Positions 1-10,377 of a stretch of DNA of 64,000 bases are shown piece after piece. The position numbers and the translations under genes were made by a program. The notes beneath the pieces are model-generated. The model saw only the letters and a list, made by a program, of their open reading frames with translations, was not told the origin of the DNA and did not search any database. Within the stretch, counting starts at the first letter, position 1, and every line of letters begins with the position of its first letter. Source of the stretch: Litsea cubeba (lineage: Eukaryota > Streptophyta > Magnoliopsida > Laurales > Lauraceae); the NCBI GenBank assembly GCA_012931725.1, contig CM022946.1, positions 48,240,614-48,304,613 of the forward strand. Direction: 5' to 3'.

Positions 1-1752
1 TGTGTATTGCAATTTGATGGATGCATATCATTTTAATCATCATTTGATTTCTCACACTTGCATTATTTTAGAAAACATTGAAATCTTATTTTATCCATGC
101 ATTGTTTTTAAATATGGTAAAACTCATGTTTTATGCATGAATTGGTTTTAATTTTGGATGCAATTGATTTTGTAAAAGGAATTTCAAAATTCAAGCTCAG
201 CCTAAGTTTTAAAGTTTCAAATGATTTGTGGCTTTTTATGATTCATGATTTTAAAAAATACTTAGATTGATTTAAATCATGTTTCAAGCTTGATTTAATG
301 GCCCCAACAAGTCCCACATCAAAAATCTTTGAAAATTGCAAAAGTATGCAAAATGGGAAAAGTGGCCCAGGGCCCAGTGTACCCGGTCGATCGGGTACAC
401 ATCCCGGTCGACCGCGTACACTGCGGGTCGACTGGGCAGAGAGCCGTTTGGCTCTCCAACGGTCATTTTTCTGACCGTTTGGATAGGGTCGACCGGGCCT
501 GTCATGGGGTCGACCGGGGACACGCAGAACTCTGTTTTCTGTGTATAAAAAGGCTTCATTCCCTTTGAAAAAGGTTGGAACTTTTGAGGGAACTTGGAGC
601 CTTCTTGGAGGTGTTTGAAGAGAAGATAAAGGGGATGAACCAAGGGGATTAAGAAGGTCATTAAGGAAGCTAAAGCTTGGATCATGAAGTTAAATCTCCA
701 AGTAAGCTTTGCCTAATTTAATCATATGTTTCATGCTTGGTTTTAAATCTTTGGTAAATGTTTTTAGCATGATAACTATGATGAAATGAATTCATTACTT
801 CCATTCAATCTTTGATATTAAGTTGTAATGAATTCTTTTCTTTGATCCAAACTTAGTTTAGTTTTAAACTTTGTTAAACATGTTATGTTTGAAACTTTGA
901 TTTCTTTATAACATGTTAATTTAACTTGTTTGAATCATCATTGTTGTTTTCAATCTTTTTAAAACCTTTGTTAAATCTTGTTTTTGAAAACAACACTACA
1001 AATGCATCACATGTTTAAGCCAAATTAATTTCATACAACTTGTGAGCCTTGATTTTTTAAATCATCAACAAGTTAGTATTTGTTCATGTGATTTGCATTT
1101 AAACTTCAATCAATTCTTTCTATGTGCTTTAATCTTTGAATTGCTTTGAGCATATATTCATTGGACTTTACTTTTTAAACTTGATTGAAGTTTGTCACAC
1201 ACACACCTCATTAGCATACATCTTTGCACTCATTAGTGTGTTGTGTGAGTTTAGTTTTCACTTTCAAATTAGCCTATTAAAGAGGCATTGTAATTGAGCT
1301 TTAATTGTAATCTCTTAGAGTGTTCTTTGGAAGACACTTTCTTTGAGAGAAATCATTTGATTGTAAGGTTATTGCTTAGCCATATAAAAGCATTGTGTAA
1401 AGGTTATTGCTTAGCCTATAAAAGCACATTGTAAGGTTATTGCTTAGCCTAGAAAAGCATACATTGTAGAGGTTATTGCTTAGCCTTTTGAAAAGCATAA
1501 TAGTGGAAATCCGGTGGGGTGTGAGGAACACAAGCCGGTAGTGGATGTAGGCACGTTGGCCGAACCACTATAAATATTGTGTTGTGGTGCATGCTCTTGT
1601 GATGATTGTATGTATTTAGCTTCCGCATTGTGCTTGTTATCATCACTAGTGACTAGTTAGTTTATAGAAAATTAAAATTAGTCATAGTTAGTCACTATTA
1701 GTAGCTCACCCTATTCACCCCCCCTCTAGGGTTAGGATCCCCCGGACTTTCA
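1..1752 (+). repeat. 5' LTR of the non-autonomous element (first 12 bp missing)
   Basis: Matches 6598-8348 almost base for base. A TATA box (TATAAAAA) lies at 544-551, just after a block with five copies of a GGTCGAC-type motif (382-520). Near the 3' end (1361-1498) are four tandem copies of a roughly 35-bp unit containing GGTTATTGCTTAGCC. Short ORFs in the GTCGAC block are shadows of the repeated palindromes. Confidence 0.92.
544..551 (+). promoter_or_regulatory. LTR TATA box
   Basis: TATAAAAA in a GC-to-AT transition about 540 bp into the LTR; the same box is at 7142-7149 in the 3' LTR. It is placed as expected for the U3/R border of a plant LTR. Position and sequence are seen; promoter activity is inferred. 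Confidence 0.6.
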
Positions 1753-1754
1753 AT

Positions 1755-1766
1755 TGGTATCAGAGC
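1755..1766 (+). promoter_or_regulatory. Primer binding site, initiator tRNA-Met
   Basis: TGGTATCAGAGC begins two bases after the 5' LTR end (1752). This is the standard 12-nt complement to the 3' end of plant initiator tRNA-Met, used by most Copia elements. Confidence 0.93.
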
Positions 1767-1852
1767 CTCGTGCTCTAATATTAGGATCAAGTGTTTGGAA
1801 CTCTTGATTAGGTGTAAAAACCTAGAGTCAAAACCCTAGTGTTTGTGCTTAC

Positions 1853-3430
1853 ATGAAAATCATAAAAATGGATTCCACTAGTTTAGACTTTGTAGATTCT
1901 TCTAGATCCCTTCTTCCATCTATTGGAGATTCAAACATCAAAATTAAAGAATCTCAACTTAAATTGAAAGAAGAAGAAATTAAAGAAAATGAAGATGATA
2001 TTCAACAAGCTTATGAAGAATTATATGCTATATCCTTGAAGCTTGCCAAGAGTAATAAAAAATTAAGAGAAGAATCTAAAAGACTAAACAAAGAATTAGT
2101 CTCTTCTAAAGATGAACTTAGAGAAAAAGAGGAAGCTTTAAATTGTGTAGACTCTAAGTTCATGATCTCTTTGCATAACCTATCTAATATCCAAGATGAA
2201 CTAAATGAAATCAAAATAGGTTATGACAATCTCAATAAGGAAAATTCTAAACTAAGAGATCAATTACAAAGGCAAGACAAAGACTTTAACAATCTTGAAT
2301 CTAAGTCAAGTATCTCTAAGGAAAATTTATCTAATGCTCAAATTGAACTAAATAAAATAAAGATAAATTGTGATGAGCTTAAGAAAGAAAATTTAAGTCT
2401 AAGAGATACTTTAAAAAGACAAGATGAGAACATTATCCATTTAAGATCCAAGTTGACAATTTCAATGGAAAACTTGTCAAATGCTCAAAATAATTTAAAC
2501 ACCTTAGAACTTGGATCTAATGTTGTTAATGAACCTGAAATGAAGTTAAAACTTGCCAATGAAGAGCTAATCAAATTTAAGGGAATTGAACAAGAACTAG
2601 CTAAAGTTAAAAATGAGAATTCAACCCTTAAAACCAAAGTCACTCAACTTGAAACATACAAACAAAAGTATGAGTGCAAATTTACCCAAAGTGAAGAAAG
2701 ATTGGAAAAGTTATTTAAATTGGGTAAATCAAAAGGAGATAGGACGGGTCTTGGATTTGATAGGAATACCTCATATGACCCTAAATTCACCAACACTTTT
2801 GTGAAAGGTGAGTCCTCATTCTCTAGCACTCACACTTCTTTGCCCATGTCTAAATGTAATTATTGTGGCATTGAAGGACATTTTAGGTTTGAGTGCAAAC
2901 AAAGAAGAAGCAATGTGTCTAAATCCATATTTGAACCAAAGAAAGGTAAATCAAATTCTATGATGGATAAGACACCAAAAACCAAGGAGAACTCCATGAA
3001 GCTTAAACAAGTAAAATCAATTAAGAAGGAGTCTCCTAAAATAGATTCTAAAAAGATTAAACAAGTTAAATCAAGTTTAAAAGAATCTATAAATAAAAAG
3101 GTTCTCAACCTACCTCCCTTAACTCAACAAATGAAAGAACTTTTGAAGAAAGTTGGAAAGATAAATTTGAAATTCAAAAGTCAATTAAAGGGAGGAGATA
3201 AGAAGAAAAGAAAAATGGTTCAAACCCCAAAGAAGCAAACTCACCAAAAGACTAATCACCAATCTAAGCTAAACTTAGTTAAATCTATATCTCATGGTGA
3301 TAAGTCTAAGTTAATAATTTATCAAGTTAAATCTCCTAGAGTTGGTGAGAAGTTTAAGTTAGACCTCAAAGTTCATCCATCCCAAGACCTTAGATGGATA
3401 CCTAAGGTTAGACTCTTAGATAAATACTAA
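1853..3430 (+). CDS. Truncated Copia-type gag: coiled coil plus CCHC zinc knuckle
   Basis: The ORF encodes 525 residues. Residues about 35-285 are a lysine/glutamate-rich coiled coil with three internal repeats (NLSN-AQ blocks). A GLGFDR segment near 300 and one CCHC knuckle near residue 335 (C-N-Y-C, then G-H, then F-E-C) follow, and the C-terminal 180 residues are very lysine-rich. The order coiled coil, GLGF, knuckle matches the C-terminal half of gag in SIRE/Maximus-type Copia elements, and the Copia polyprotein at 11850-16619 has the same order. The N-terminal capsid-like half (DUF4219/UBN2 type) is absent, as is all of pol. The start at 1853 is the first ATG after the primer site; a second in-frame ATG follows at 1868. 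Probably an RNA-binding structural protein; whether it still forms particles is unknown. Confidence 0.7.
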   Translation: MKIIKMDSTSLDFVDSSRSLLPSIGDSNIKIKESQLKLKEEEIKENEDDIQQAYEELYAISLKLAKSNKKLREESKRLNKELVSSKDELREKEEALNCVDSKFMISLHNLSNIQDELNEIKIGYDNLNKENSKLRDQLQRQDKDFNNLESKSSISKENLSNAQIELNKIKINCDELKKENLSLRDTLKRQDENIIHLRSKLTISMENLSNAQNNLNTLELGSNVVNEPEMKLKLANEELIKFKGIEQELAKVKNENSTLKTKVTQLETYKQKYECKFTQSEERLEKLFKLGKSKGDRTGLGFDRNTSYDPKFTNTFVKGESSFSSTHTSLPMSKCNYCGIEGHFRFECKQRRSNVSKSIFEPKKGKSNSMMDKTPKTKENSMKLKQVKSIKKESPKIDSKKIKQVKSSLKESINKKVLNLPPLTQQMKELLKKVGKINLKFKSQLKGGDKKKRKMVQTPKKQTHQKTNHQSKLNLVKSISHGDKSKLIIYQVKSPRVGEKFKLDLKVHPSQDLRWIPKVRLLDKY

Positions 3431-4674
3431 GACCTTATAATTAGATTAGACCAACCCTTTCCCATAAGTTATATGTGTTGTTGGTCTTAAATCTAGTTCC
3501 TTCTATCTTTCTTAGTATTGTCTCCTTGTTCAAGTATCATTTGTTTAAGTTTTACGTGTTGAAAATGCATTTTGATTTTAAAAGGTATGTTATGATAAAA
3601 ATGCATGTTTATGATCAATCTGATTTGAAAAAGAATTGCTTAAAGATACATCTTCTCAATCAATTGATTTGTTTTTTCAAACTTGCTTTTATTTGAATGG
3701 ATACATAGTTATTCCACATTTGTCAAATCAAATACTATTGAAAAATGAAGTGTCTTGGACTCACAAGTTTTCAATCATTTAAATGGACTTATTTAGAATT
3801 AATTTTGTAAAATCTCTTTTCCTAAATTGATTGAGCTTGTAGGATAGTTAGATTAAGGGAATCATTTGTTCAGAGAGTTTTTCTTGAGTTGGCAAATTCT
3901 TCCTTAAAATCTGAACAGATACCCTGTTTTCCCTGTTTACGCGGTCGACATCCTGGATTGGCCGGTCGACCGAAGACTCGTACACAGCAACTTAAAAAGT
4001 TGCGCTGGGCACTATTTCTGTTTCAAAACAGAAACCTCTGTTGAGCAGGTTGACACCTTTGACTCGTTATTCATCTTGCAATCTGCTTCCTCAACTAGAT
4101 TTCTTCCTCCTTGACCTTGGTTCAGCTAAAGTGGTAAGGTCATCAACATTCTTAGTTGAGATCAGCTCGTCCTCTGGTAGCCCTGCAGCCATTCATCATT
4201 GTCATTCATCTCCAAGGCAGCTTGTAAACTCGATCTCAACTCGACTTAGGAGTTTGCTAACCTCACCAGTAGTTCCTTCTGAGGCCTTGTTCAGTTCAAG
4301 CCATCAGATTTCGTTTTACTGTGTCTATGTGCCGAGTATGCTTCCCAGAACTCGGTTTATGGTCATGGTGGGGATCTAATCAGTGGGTGGATCTGTTAGA
4401 CTTATTGTAGCTGATATTATCTCCATACTTTTGGGAACATTTGTAGTCATTTGCACTCGTCTATGGGCACTTGTAATCTGTGAATTCACTTAGTATCAGT
4501 TTCTGCACCACAAGTGTTTGACAAAATGCCAGAACCACTGATTAATCCATTTTAGTATCTGTTTTTGCTGAATTCGAGTGGGAACGTTGTGCACCCGAGT
4601 CTTTCATTCTAAGAATCATCCCAAGCCATTTTCAAGTGCAGTCCATCTCTTCTAAACATTAACTGTTTAGTGCT
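3431..4674 (+). other. Internal spacer of the non-autonomous element
   Basis: AT-rich with no convincing coding region; a 112-residue ORF at 4041-4379 has no recognisable domain. At about 3942-3985 it carries CGGTCGAC-type motifs in the same order and wording as the plus strand of the unrelated Copia LTR (11122-11225), a local homology not explained by coding sequence. Confidence 0.5.
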
Positions 4675-5823
4675 ATGGCTCGCACAAAACAAACTTTTAG
4701 GCAACCTATCAAGAAGTCAAAAACAGGCCAAGCTTCATCTTCTCATAGATCTCCTCCATCCTCTCCTGAAGCATCTCCTCCTCGTGAAGTCAGATTCAAA
4801 CCCATCCCTTCTCCATCTACGGTTGTCAAATCATTCCGAAACAAAGGGATCATTGTGGAGAAGAAATGTGTAGTAGAAGATCTAGTGGATTATGGTGTCC
4901 CTGCTATCATGGAAGATATTGGCTGGGGTGGTATTCTAAATTGGAGTGGAAATGCCTTTCCATCCTTGGTCCATGACCTATATGAGTCTATCTGTGCCTC
5001 CACCAATAATTCATTCACTATCAGATTCGAGCATGGGGAAGAGGTGGTTACTACAAAGAAGATTGCATCCATCTTGGGGGTTCCTAGGTCAAATGGACCA
5101 AAGATAATATCTGAAGTTTTACCTCTTGAGGAAAAAGATGGAGTGACTCATGCTCTTTGTGGAAGAGCTGAAGTTTGGACAGCCAAAAATTGTCTTCAAG
5201 CTTCTCTCATGGTTCCTTCCCTTCGGATCATTCATATCATTTTCACTCATTCCATCTATCCAAGGAAAGGGAATAGGACTGAAGTAACTCCTTACATGGC
5301 GAATCTGTTGTTCAAAGTTATATCTGGAGATCGGGTATGCTTACCTTCAGTTATTATGCACCATATTCTCCGAGTTATTACTGGATCACAGCCGTGTGCA
5401 GCTCCATTTGGATTTCTCATTACCCAGCTTGCTAGATCATATGGAGTGGTTCCTCCAGCTTCTGAGAGACCAGTGACATGCACTGTTTTCAACAAATCAA
5501 ACATTCTCTTGATGAAGCTTCCACCACCTCAGCAAAGGAATCCAGTTGCTGAAGGAGATGACGAGTTAGAGGCTGCGGAGATAGAGCCTGTAGATCCAGT
5601 AGCAGGTCAGCCTCCTCATCCAGAGCCCCCTCAGCAGCGCAGTCTGGAGGACCGTATGACCTCTTTAGAGCATATTGTTTCTACCATACGTACAGACTAT
5701 CAGGAATTTAGGCAAGAGGTATCAGGAATGATGAAGAAGACTTTGAAGTACCTCTCGAACATCTCCAGCAGCTGCAGGCGTCATGATGATGCAGTGTCCC
5801 CGTCTCCTACAGATTCATCTTAG
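4675..5823 (+). CDS. Putative plant transposon-type protein with a histone H3-like N-terminus
   Basis: The ORF encodes 382 residues and starts MARTKQT, identical to the histone H3 tail through threonine 6, then a basic stretch. Residues about 65-270 resemble the uncharacterised 'putative plant transposon protein' domain (PF20167 type) found in many plant retroelement-derived ORFs, with SIYPRKGNRTEVT and LLFKVISGDRVCLPS typical of it. The region around 300-330 is proline- and acid-rich, and the C-terminus (325-365) is a short coiled coil. It lies between the gag-like ORF and the polypurine region, where some Copia elements carry an extra or env-like ORF; no signal peptide or membrane helix is visible. 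The domain call rests on pattern recognition. Molecular function is unknown; the tail may be a chromatin-binding mimic, which is inference. Confidence 0.6.
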   Translation: MARTKQTFRQPIKKSKTGQASSSHRSPPSSPEASPPREVRFKPIPSPSTVVKSFRNKGIIVEKKCVVEDLVDYGVPAIMEDIGWGGILNWSGNAFPSLVHDLYESICASTNNSFTIRFEHGEEVVTTKKIASILGVPRSNGPKIISEVLPLEEKDGVTHALCGRAEVWTAKNCLQASLMVPSLRIIHIIFTHSIYPRKGNRTEVTPYMANLLFKVISGDRVCLPSVIMHHILRVITGSQPCAAPFGFLITQLARSYGVVPPASERPVTCTVFNKSNILLMKLPPPQQRNPVAEGDDELEAAEIEPVDPVAGQPPHPEPPQQRSLEDRMTSLEHIVSTIRTDYQEFRQEVSGMMKKTLKYLSNISSSCRRHDDAVSPSPTDSS

Positions 5824-6263
5824 ATCTTAGGAAAGTTTTTCACTTTTTGTGGGGAGGGTAGTGTTAGACTTTTTAACTCTTTTAAATATTTGTCTATCAA
5901 CTGACTGATAGCTTGAATTGATTACTGACCATTATTTTGATTTTTGGTTTGGTCAAGTAATTATTGAAATATGTAATAGTCTTTTATGGAAAATCAATGA
6001 ATTTACATATTCAAATTATTCATCTCATATCTTCTTGTTATATTCCTCAATTGATGAATGTTTATGATGCTTTGAACTAAATTTTCTTTCGATTAATATT
6101 TTTTTTCTTAGCATCATTCACAACAGCATAGACAACCTCTATACATGATAACCTGTTCAGCATTTCATTTTCAGTTTCATTTGTTAACAGGTGCTACTAA
6201 AGGTATTTTCCTTGTTTCATGTGTGTAGGTACCTTTTCTTCAATTGCTACCTTTGCAATTTAA
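5824..6263 (+). other. Spacer downstream of ORF2
   Basis: AT-rich, no coding region or repeat recognised. Confidence 0.5.
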
Positions 6264-6585
6264 TGGTAAAGGGGGAGAAAGGATTAAGGGGGAGAAAATA
6301 CTCTAGCTACCCAAAAAGGGAGAAAGATCAAAGGGGGAGAGAGCATTCAATGGCAAAGGGAGAGAAAGACCAAGGAGAGAGAGTGCTTGGTCTAAGGGGG
6401 AGAGAAGATAAAAGAAAGAAAGCTTGGAGCTAAGGACAAGAAGAATGAAGATCAAAAGAGCTAAAGCCCAAGCTAAGTGAAGGAGCATCCGAAGATTTCA
6501 AGCCGTGTCAAGCCAAGGAGCTGAAGACTTAGTGTGAGGTTTAGTGTTAAGTTAAGGTTTGCCATCAAATTGCAAAGGGGGAGAT
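6264..6585 (+). promoter_or_regulatory. Polypurine tract with multiple upstream PPT-like copies
   Basis: The true tract (GCAAAGGGGGAGAT) ends at 6585, against the 3' LTR. Upstream there are about seven further AAGGGGGAGA or AAAGGGAGA blocks between 6268 and 6410. Multiple PPT copies are known near the 3' LTR of some Copia elements. The ORF at 6191-6433 is a low-complexity by-product. Confidence 0.75.
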
Positions 6586-8348
6586 TGTTAGGAATTTTGT
6601 GTATTGCAATTTGATGGATGCATATCATTTTAATCATCATTTGATTTCTCACACTTGCATTATTTTAGAAAACATTGAAACCTTATTTTATCCATGCATT
6701 GTTTTTAAATATGGTAAAACTCATGTTTTATGCATGAATTGGTTTTAATTTTGGATGCAATTGATTTTGTAAAAGGAATTTCAAAATTCAAGCTTAGCCT
6801 AAGTTTTAAAGTTTCAAATGATTTGTGGCTTTTTATGATTCACGATTTTAAAAAATACTTAGATTGATTTAAATCATGTTTCAAGCTTGATTTAATGGCC
6901 CCAACAAGTCCCACATCAAAAATCTTTGAAAATTGCAAAAGTATGCAAAATGGGAAAAGTGGCCCAGGGCCCAGTGTACCCGGTCGACCGGGTACACATC
7001 CCGGTCGACCGCGTACACTACGGCTCGACTGGGCAGAGAGCCGTTTGGCTCTCCAACGGTCATTTTTCTGACCGTTTGGATAGGGTCGACCGGGCCTGTC
7101 ATGGGGTCGACCGGGGACACGCAGAAACTCTGTTTTCTGTGTATAAAAAGGCTTCATTCCCTTTGAAAAAGGTTGGAACTTTTGAGGGAACTTGGAGCCT
7201 TCTTGGAGGTGTTTGAAGAGAAGATAAAGGGGATGAACCAAGGGGATTAAGAAGGTCATTAAGGAAGCTAAAGCTTGGATCATGAAGTTAAATCTCCAAG
7301 TAAGCTTTGCCTAATTTAATCATATGTTTCATGCTTGGTTTTAAATCTTTGGTAAATGTTTTTAGCATGATAACTATGATGAAATGAATTCATTACTTCC
7401 ATTCAATCTTTGATATTAAGTTGTAATGAATTCTTTTCTTTGATTCAAACTTAGTTTAGTTTTAAACTTTGTTAAACATGTTATGTTTGAAACTTTGATT
7501 TCTTATAACATGTTAATTTAACTTGTTTGAATCATCATTGTTGTTTTCAATCTTTTTAAAACCTTTGTTAAATCTTGTTTTTGAAAACAACACTACAAAT
7601 GCATCACATGTTTAAGCCAAATTAATTTCATACAACTTGTGAGCCTTGATTTTTTAAATCATCAACAAGTTAGTATTTGTTCATGTGATTTGCATTTAAA
7701 CTTCAATCAATTCTTTCTATGTGCTTTAATCTTTGAATTGCTTTGAGCATATATTCATTGGACTTTACTTTTTAAACTTGATTGAAGTTGTCACACACAC
7801 ACCTCATTAGCATACATCTTTGCACTCATTAGTGTGTTGTGTGAGTTTAGTTTTCACTTTCAAATTAGCCTATTAAAGAGGCATTGTAATTGAGCTTTAA
7901 TTGTAATCTCTTAGAGTGTTCTTTGGAAGACACTTTCTTTGAGAGAAATCATTTGATTGTAAGGTTATTGCTTAGCCATATAAAAGCATTGTGTAAAGGT
8001 TATTGCTTAGCCTATAAAAGCACATTGTAAGGTTATTGCTTAGCCTAGAAAAGCATACATTGTAGAGGTTATTGCTTAGCCTTTTGAAAAGCATAATAGT
8101 GGAAATCCGGTGGGGTGTGAGGAACACAAGCCGGTAGTGGATGTAGGCACGTTGGCCGAACCACTATAAATATTGTGTTGTGGTGCATGCTCTTGTGATG
8201 ATTGTATGTATTTAGCTTCCGCATTGTGCTTGTTATCATCACTAGTGACTAGTTAGTTTATAGAAAATTAAAATTAGTCATAGTTAGTCACTATTAGTAG
8301 CTCACCCTATTCACCCCCCCTCTAGGGTTAGGATCCCCCGGACTTTCA
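6586..8348 (+). repeat. 3' LTR of the non-autonomous element
   Basis: Complete LTR of 1763 bp, TGTTAGG to CTTTCA, matching 1-1752. It contains a perfect 24-bp palindrome at 6974-6997 centred on CGGTCGACCG; the 5' copy has one changed base (T for C) at the matching place. The four 35-bp tandem repeats lie at about 7961-8095. Confidence 0.93.
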
Positions 8349-10377
8349 GACATCGATCTCCCTGGATATCTCTTTGATGAGTCACCTGACAAAGATCCAG
8401 GAAGCTCATCCAATTGGCATGATTTCTCTGAGAATGAAGAGGAGTTGTCCGATGGCACAGACGTATGGTCTTCTGACCCAGAAGAACCCTCATCTCCAAA
8501 AGAAGTAGCCTACTTCGACCCGGTTTCAACAGGCGATTGGGATCATCTCATAGCAAGCCTTGGGAAAATTACCGATCAAGAAAACCCGTGGAAAGGAACA
8601 AAACCTTGGTCTGGAGATGCCCTTGCAACCCCAGAAGGTTTCGTCGAGCTGGATGCCTCCGAAAATATTATGGAGGAACCACCTTCGAACCTTCCAACAG
8701 AAGATCATGTTCAAAAGATAGACTTGGGAACACCAGATAACCCACGTCCTGTATTCATAAGCAAGAATATAAAGGATGATGAGTTACCCGAGTTTATCGC
8801 CTTTCTTCGTGAGTTCGTTGATTGCTTTGCATTGTTTTACGCTGAAATGCCTGGCTTAGACCCCAAAATAGCGGTTAACAAACTCAATCTTCAAGAAGAC
8901 ATCAAGCCTGTCAAGCAAGGCCAAAGAAGATTCTGTCCAGATGTGATGGATAAAATTGAACAAGAAGTTCAAAAACTCAATAGCGTCGGCTTCATCCGTG
9001 AGGAACAACATCCTGAATGGTTGGCCAACATTGTCCCTGTGACAAAGAAAAACGGCCAGATTAGGGTCTGTATTGACTATAGAGACCTGAATGGCGCATG
9101 CCCAAAAGATGAATTCCCGCTCCCCATACCAGAGGTAATGATTGATAATACCTGTGGATTCGAGCTAGTGACATTCATGGATGGTTTCTCTGGCTACAAT
9201 CAGATAAAGATGCATCCTGAAGATAAAAACATACATCTTTTCGAACCCCATTTGGCATGTATTGCTACACTGTCATGCCATTTGGTCTGAAAAATGCTGG
9301 TGCCACATATCAGAGGGCTATGATGAAAATATTCCAAAATATGCAGCACAAGACGGTTGAATGTTACGTTGATGACCTCGCCGTTAAAAGCAAAAGAAAA
9401 GAAGACCATCTCGAAGACCTTCGAGAAGTCTTCCTCAGGCTTCGCAAACACAAACTGCGAATGAATCCTTTGAAATGCTTCTTAGGCGTCTCGTCGGGTA
9501 AGTTCCTCAGATTCTTAGTTCGGAAAGCTGGAATAGAGCTTGACCCTATAAAAGTCAAAGCCATTCTAGAAATGCCCTCTCCAAGAACCTTGAGACAACT
9601 CAAAGGGCTTCAAGGGAGATTGGCCTACATCAGACGGTTCATCTCCAATCTTTCGGGGAAATGCCGTCCATTCTCCCGGTTGTTGAAAAAAGGTGTAAAC
9701 TTTGTCTGGGATGCTGACTGTGAAGCTGCTTTCCAAGACATCAAGTCATACCTGACAAAACCTCCAGTGTTAGCTGCTCCTACCACTGGAAAACCATTCT
9801 TCTTGTACACAAGAGCCCTTGATCACTCTTTGGGAGCTCTGCTTGCACAAGAAAATGATCAAAGAAAAGAAGCTGCTCTATATTACCTCAGCCGCATGCT
9901 AGTAGGTGCACAGCATCGCTACTCTCCAGTCGAAAAAGAATGTCTTGCAGTAATGTTCGCCGTACAAAAGCTGTGTCACTACTTGCTTTACAACACAGTC
10001 TGCCTGGTCTCGAGGGTCAACCTCTTGAAGGTCCTTGTCACAAAGGCAGGTTCTCTCAATCCTCGACTGGAAAAATGGTCCATCCTTCTGTCACAATTTC
10101 ATATTAGGTATGTACCACAAAAGGCAATCAAAGGGCAAGCTCTAGCGGACTTCCTTGCAGAGCATCCATTGCCCAAAGATTCTCCGCTCAGAGATGATCT
10201 CCCAGACGAACCAGTCTACAATGTGGAGACTTTCTCGCAAAGTACCTCCTGGGACATGTACTTTGACGGTGCAACTAGGACAAATGAAAAAAGACAGCCA
10301 ATCTCGGGAATTGGCATCCTCTTTGTTAGCCCCGACAAATACATGATTCCACACACTTTCTCGCTACTGGAACCATG
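8349..10377 (+). pseudogene. Tat Gypsy copy A, pol segment 1: RT, RNase H, start of second RNase H
   Basis: Open from 8349 in the frame of the linker before RT. RT motifs run in order: NGQIRVCIDYRDLN, FMDGFSGYNQIK, then after a frameshift FGLKNAGATYQRAM and ECYVDDLAVKSK, so the catalytic YVDD is kept. RNase H (LYTRALDHSLGALL, EKECLAVMFAVQKL) follows, then the start of the plant-type second RNase H (MYFDGATR). Against copy B (42662-46663) one base is missing near 9223, splitting the reading frame at 9257-9290. The segment ends at 10377, where the Copia element inserted between LLEPC and TNNAAEY. Two RNase H domains are diagnostic of the Tat lineage. Confidence 0.9.

Larger units (their letters stand above)
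1..8348 (+). mobile_element. Non-autonomous LTR retrotransposon (Copia/SIRE-like derivative), inserted in Tat copy A
   Basis: Two near-identical long terminal repeats (1-1752 and 6586-8348) flank a 4.8-kb internal region with an initiator-tRNA-Met primer site at 1755-1766 and a polypurine tract ending at 6585. The LTR starts TGTTAGG and ends CTTTCA; the first 12 bases of the 5' copy lie outside the window. Internal ORFs are a coiled-coil plus CCHC protein (1853-3430) and an unrelated protein (4675-5823). No protease, integrase, RT or RNase H is visible, so the element must be moved in trans if it moves. The LTRs differ by roughly eight substitutions and three small indels by eye, so insertion was recent. 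The right flank GACAT is the expected target duplication; the left flank is not in the window. The right flank is Tat pol sequence, so the element sits inside copy A. Confidence 0.85.

Noticed and set aside
284..685. ORFs on both strands in the LTR of the non-autonomous element
   Set aside because: Generated by repeated GTCGAC palindromes; not preserved as one frame between the two LTRs.
4041..4379. Possible small gene between gag-like ORF and ORF2
   Set aside because: No domain, no regular codon use, and overlaps the GTCGAC homology spacer.
6191..6433. Basic 80-residue ORF before the 3' LTR
   Set aside because: It is the translated polypurine repeat block.
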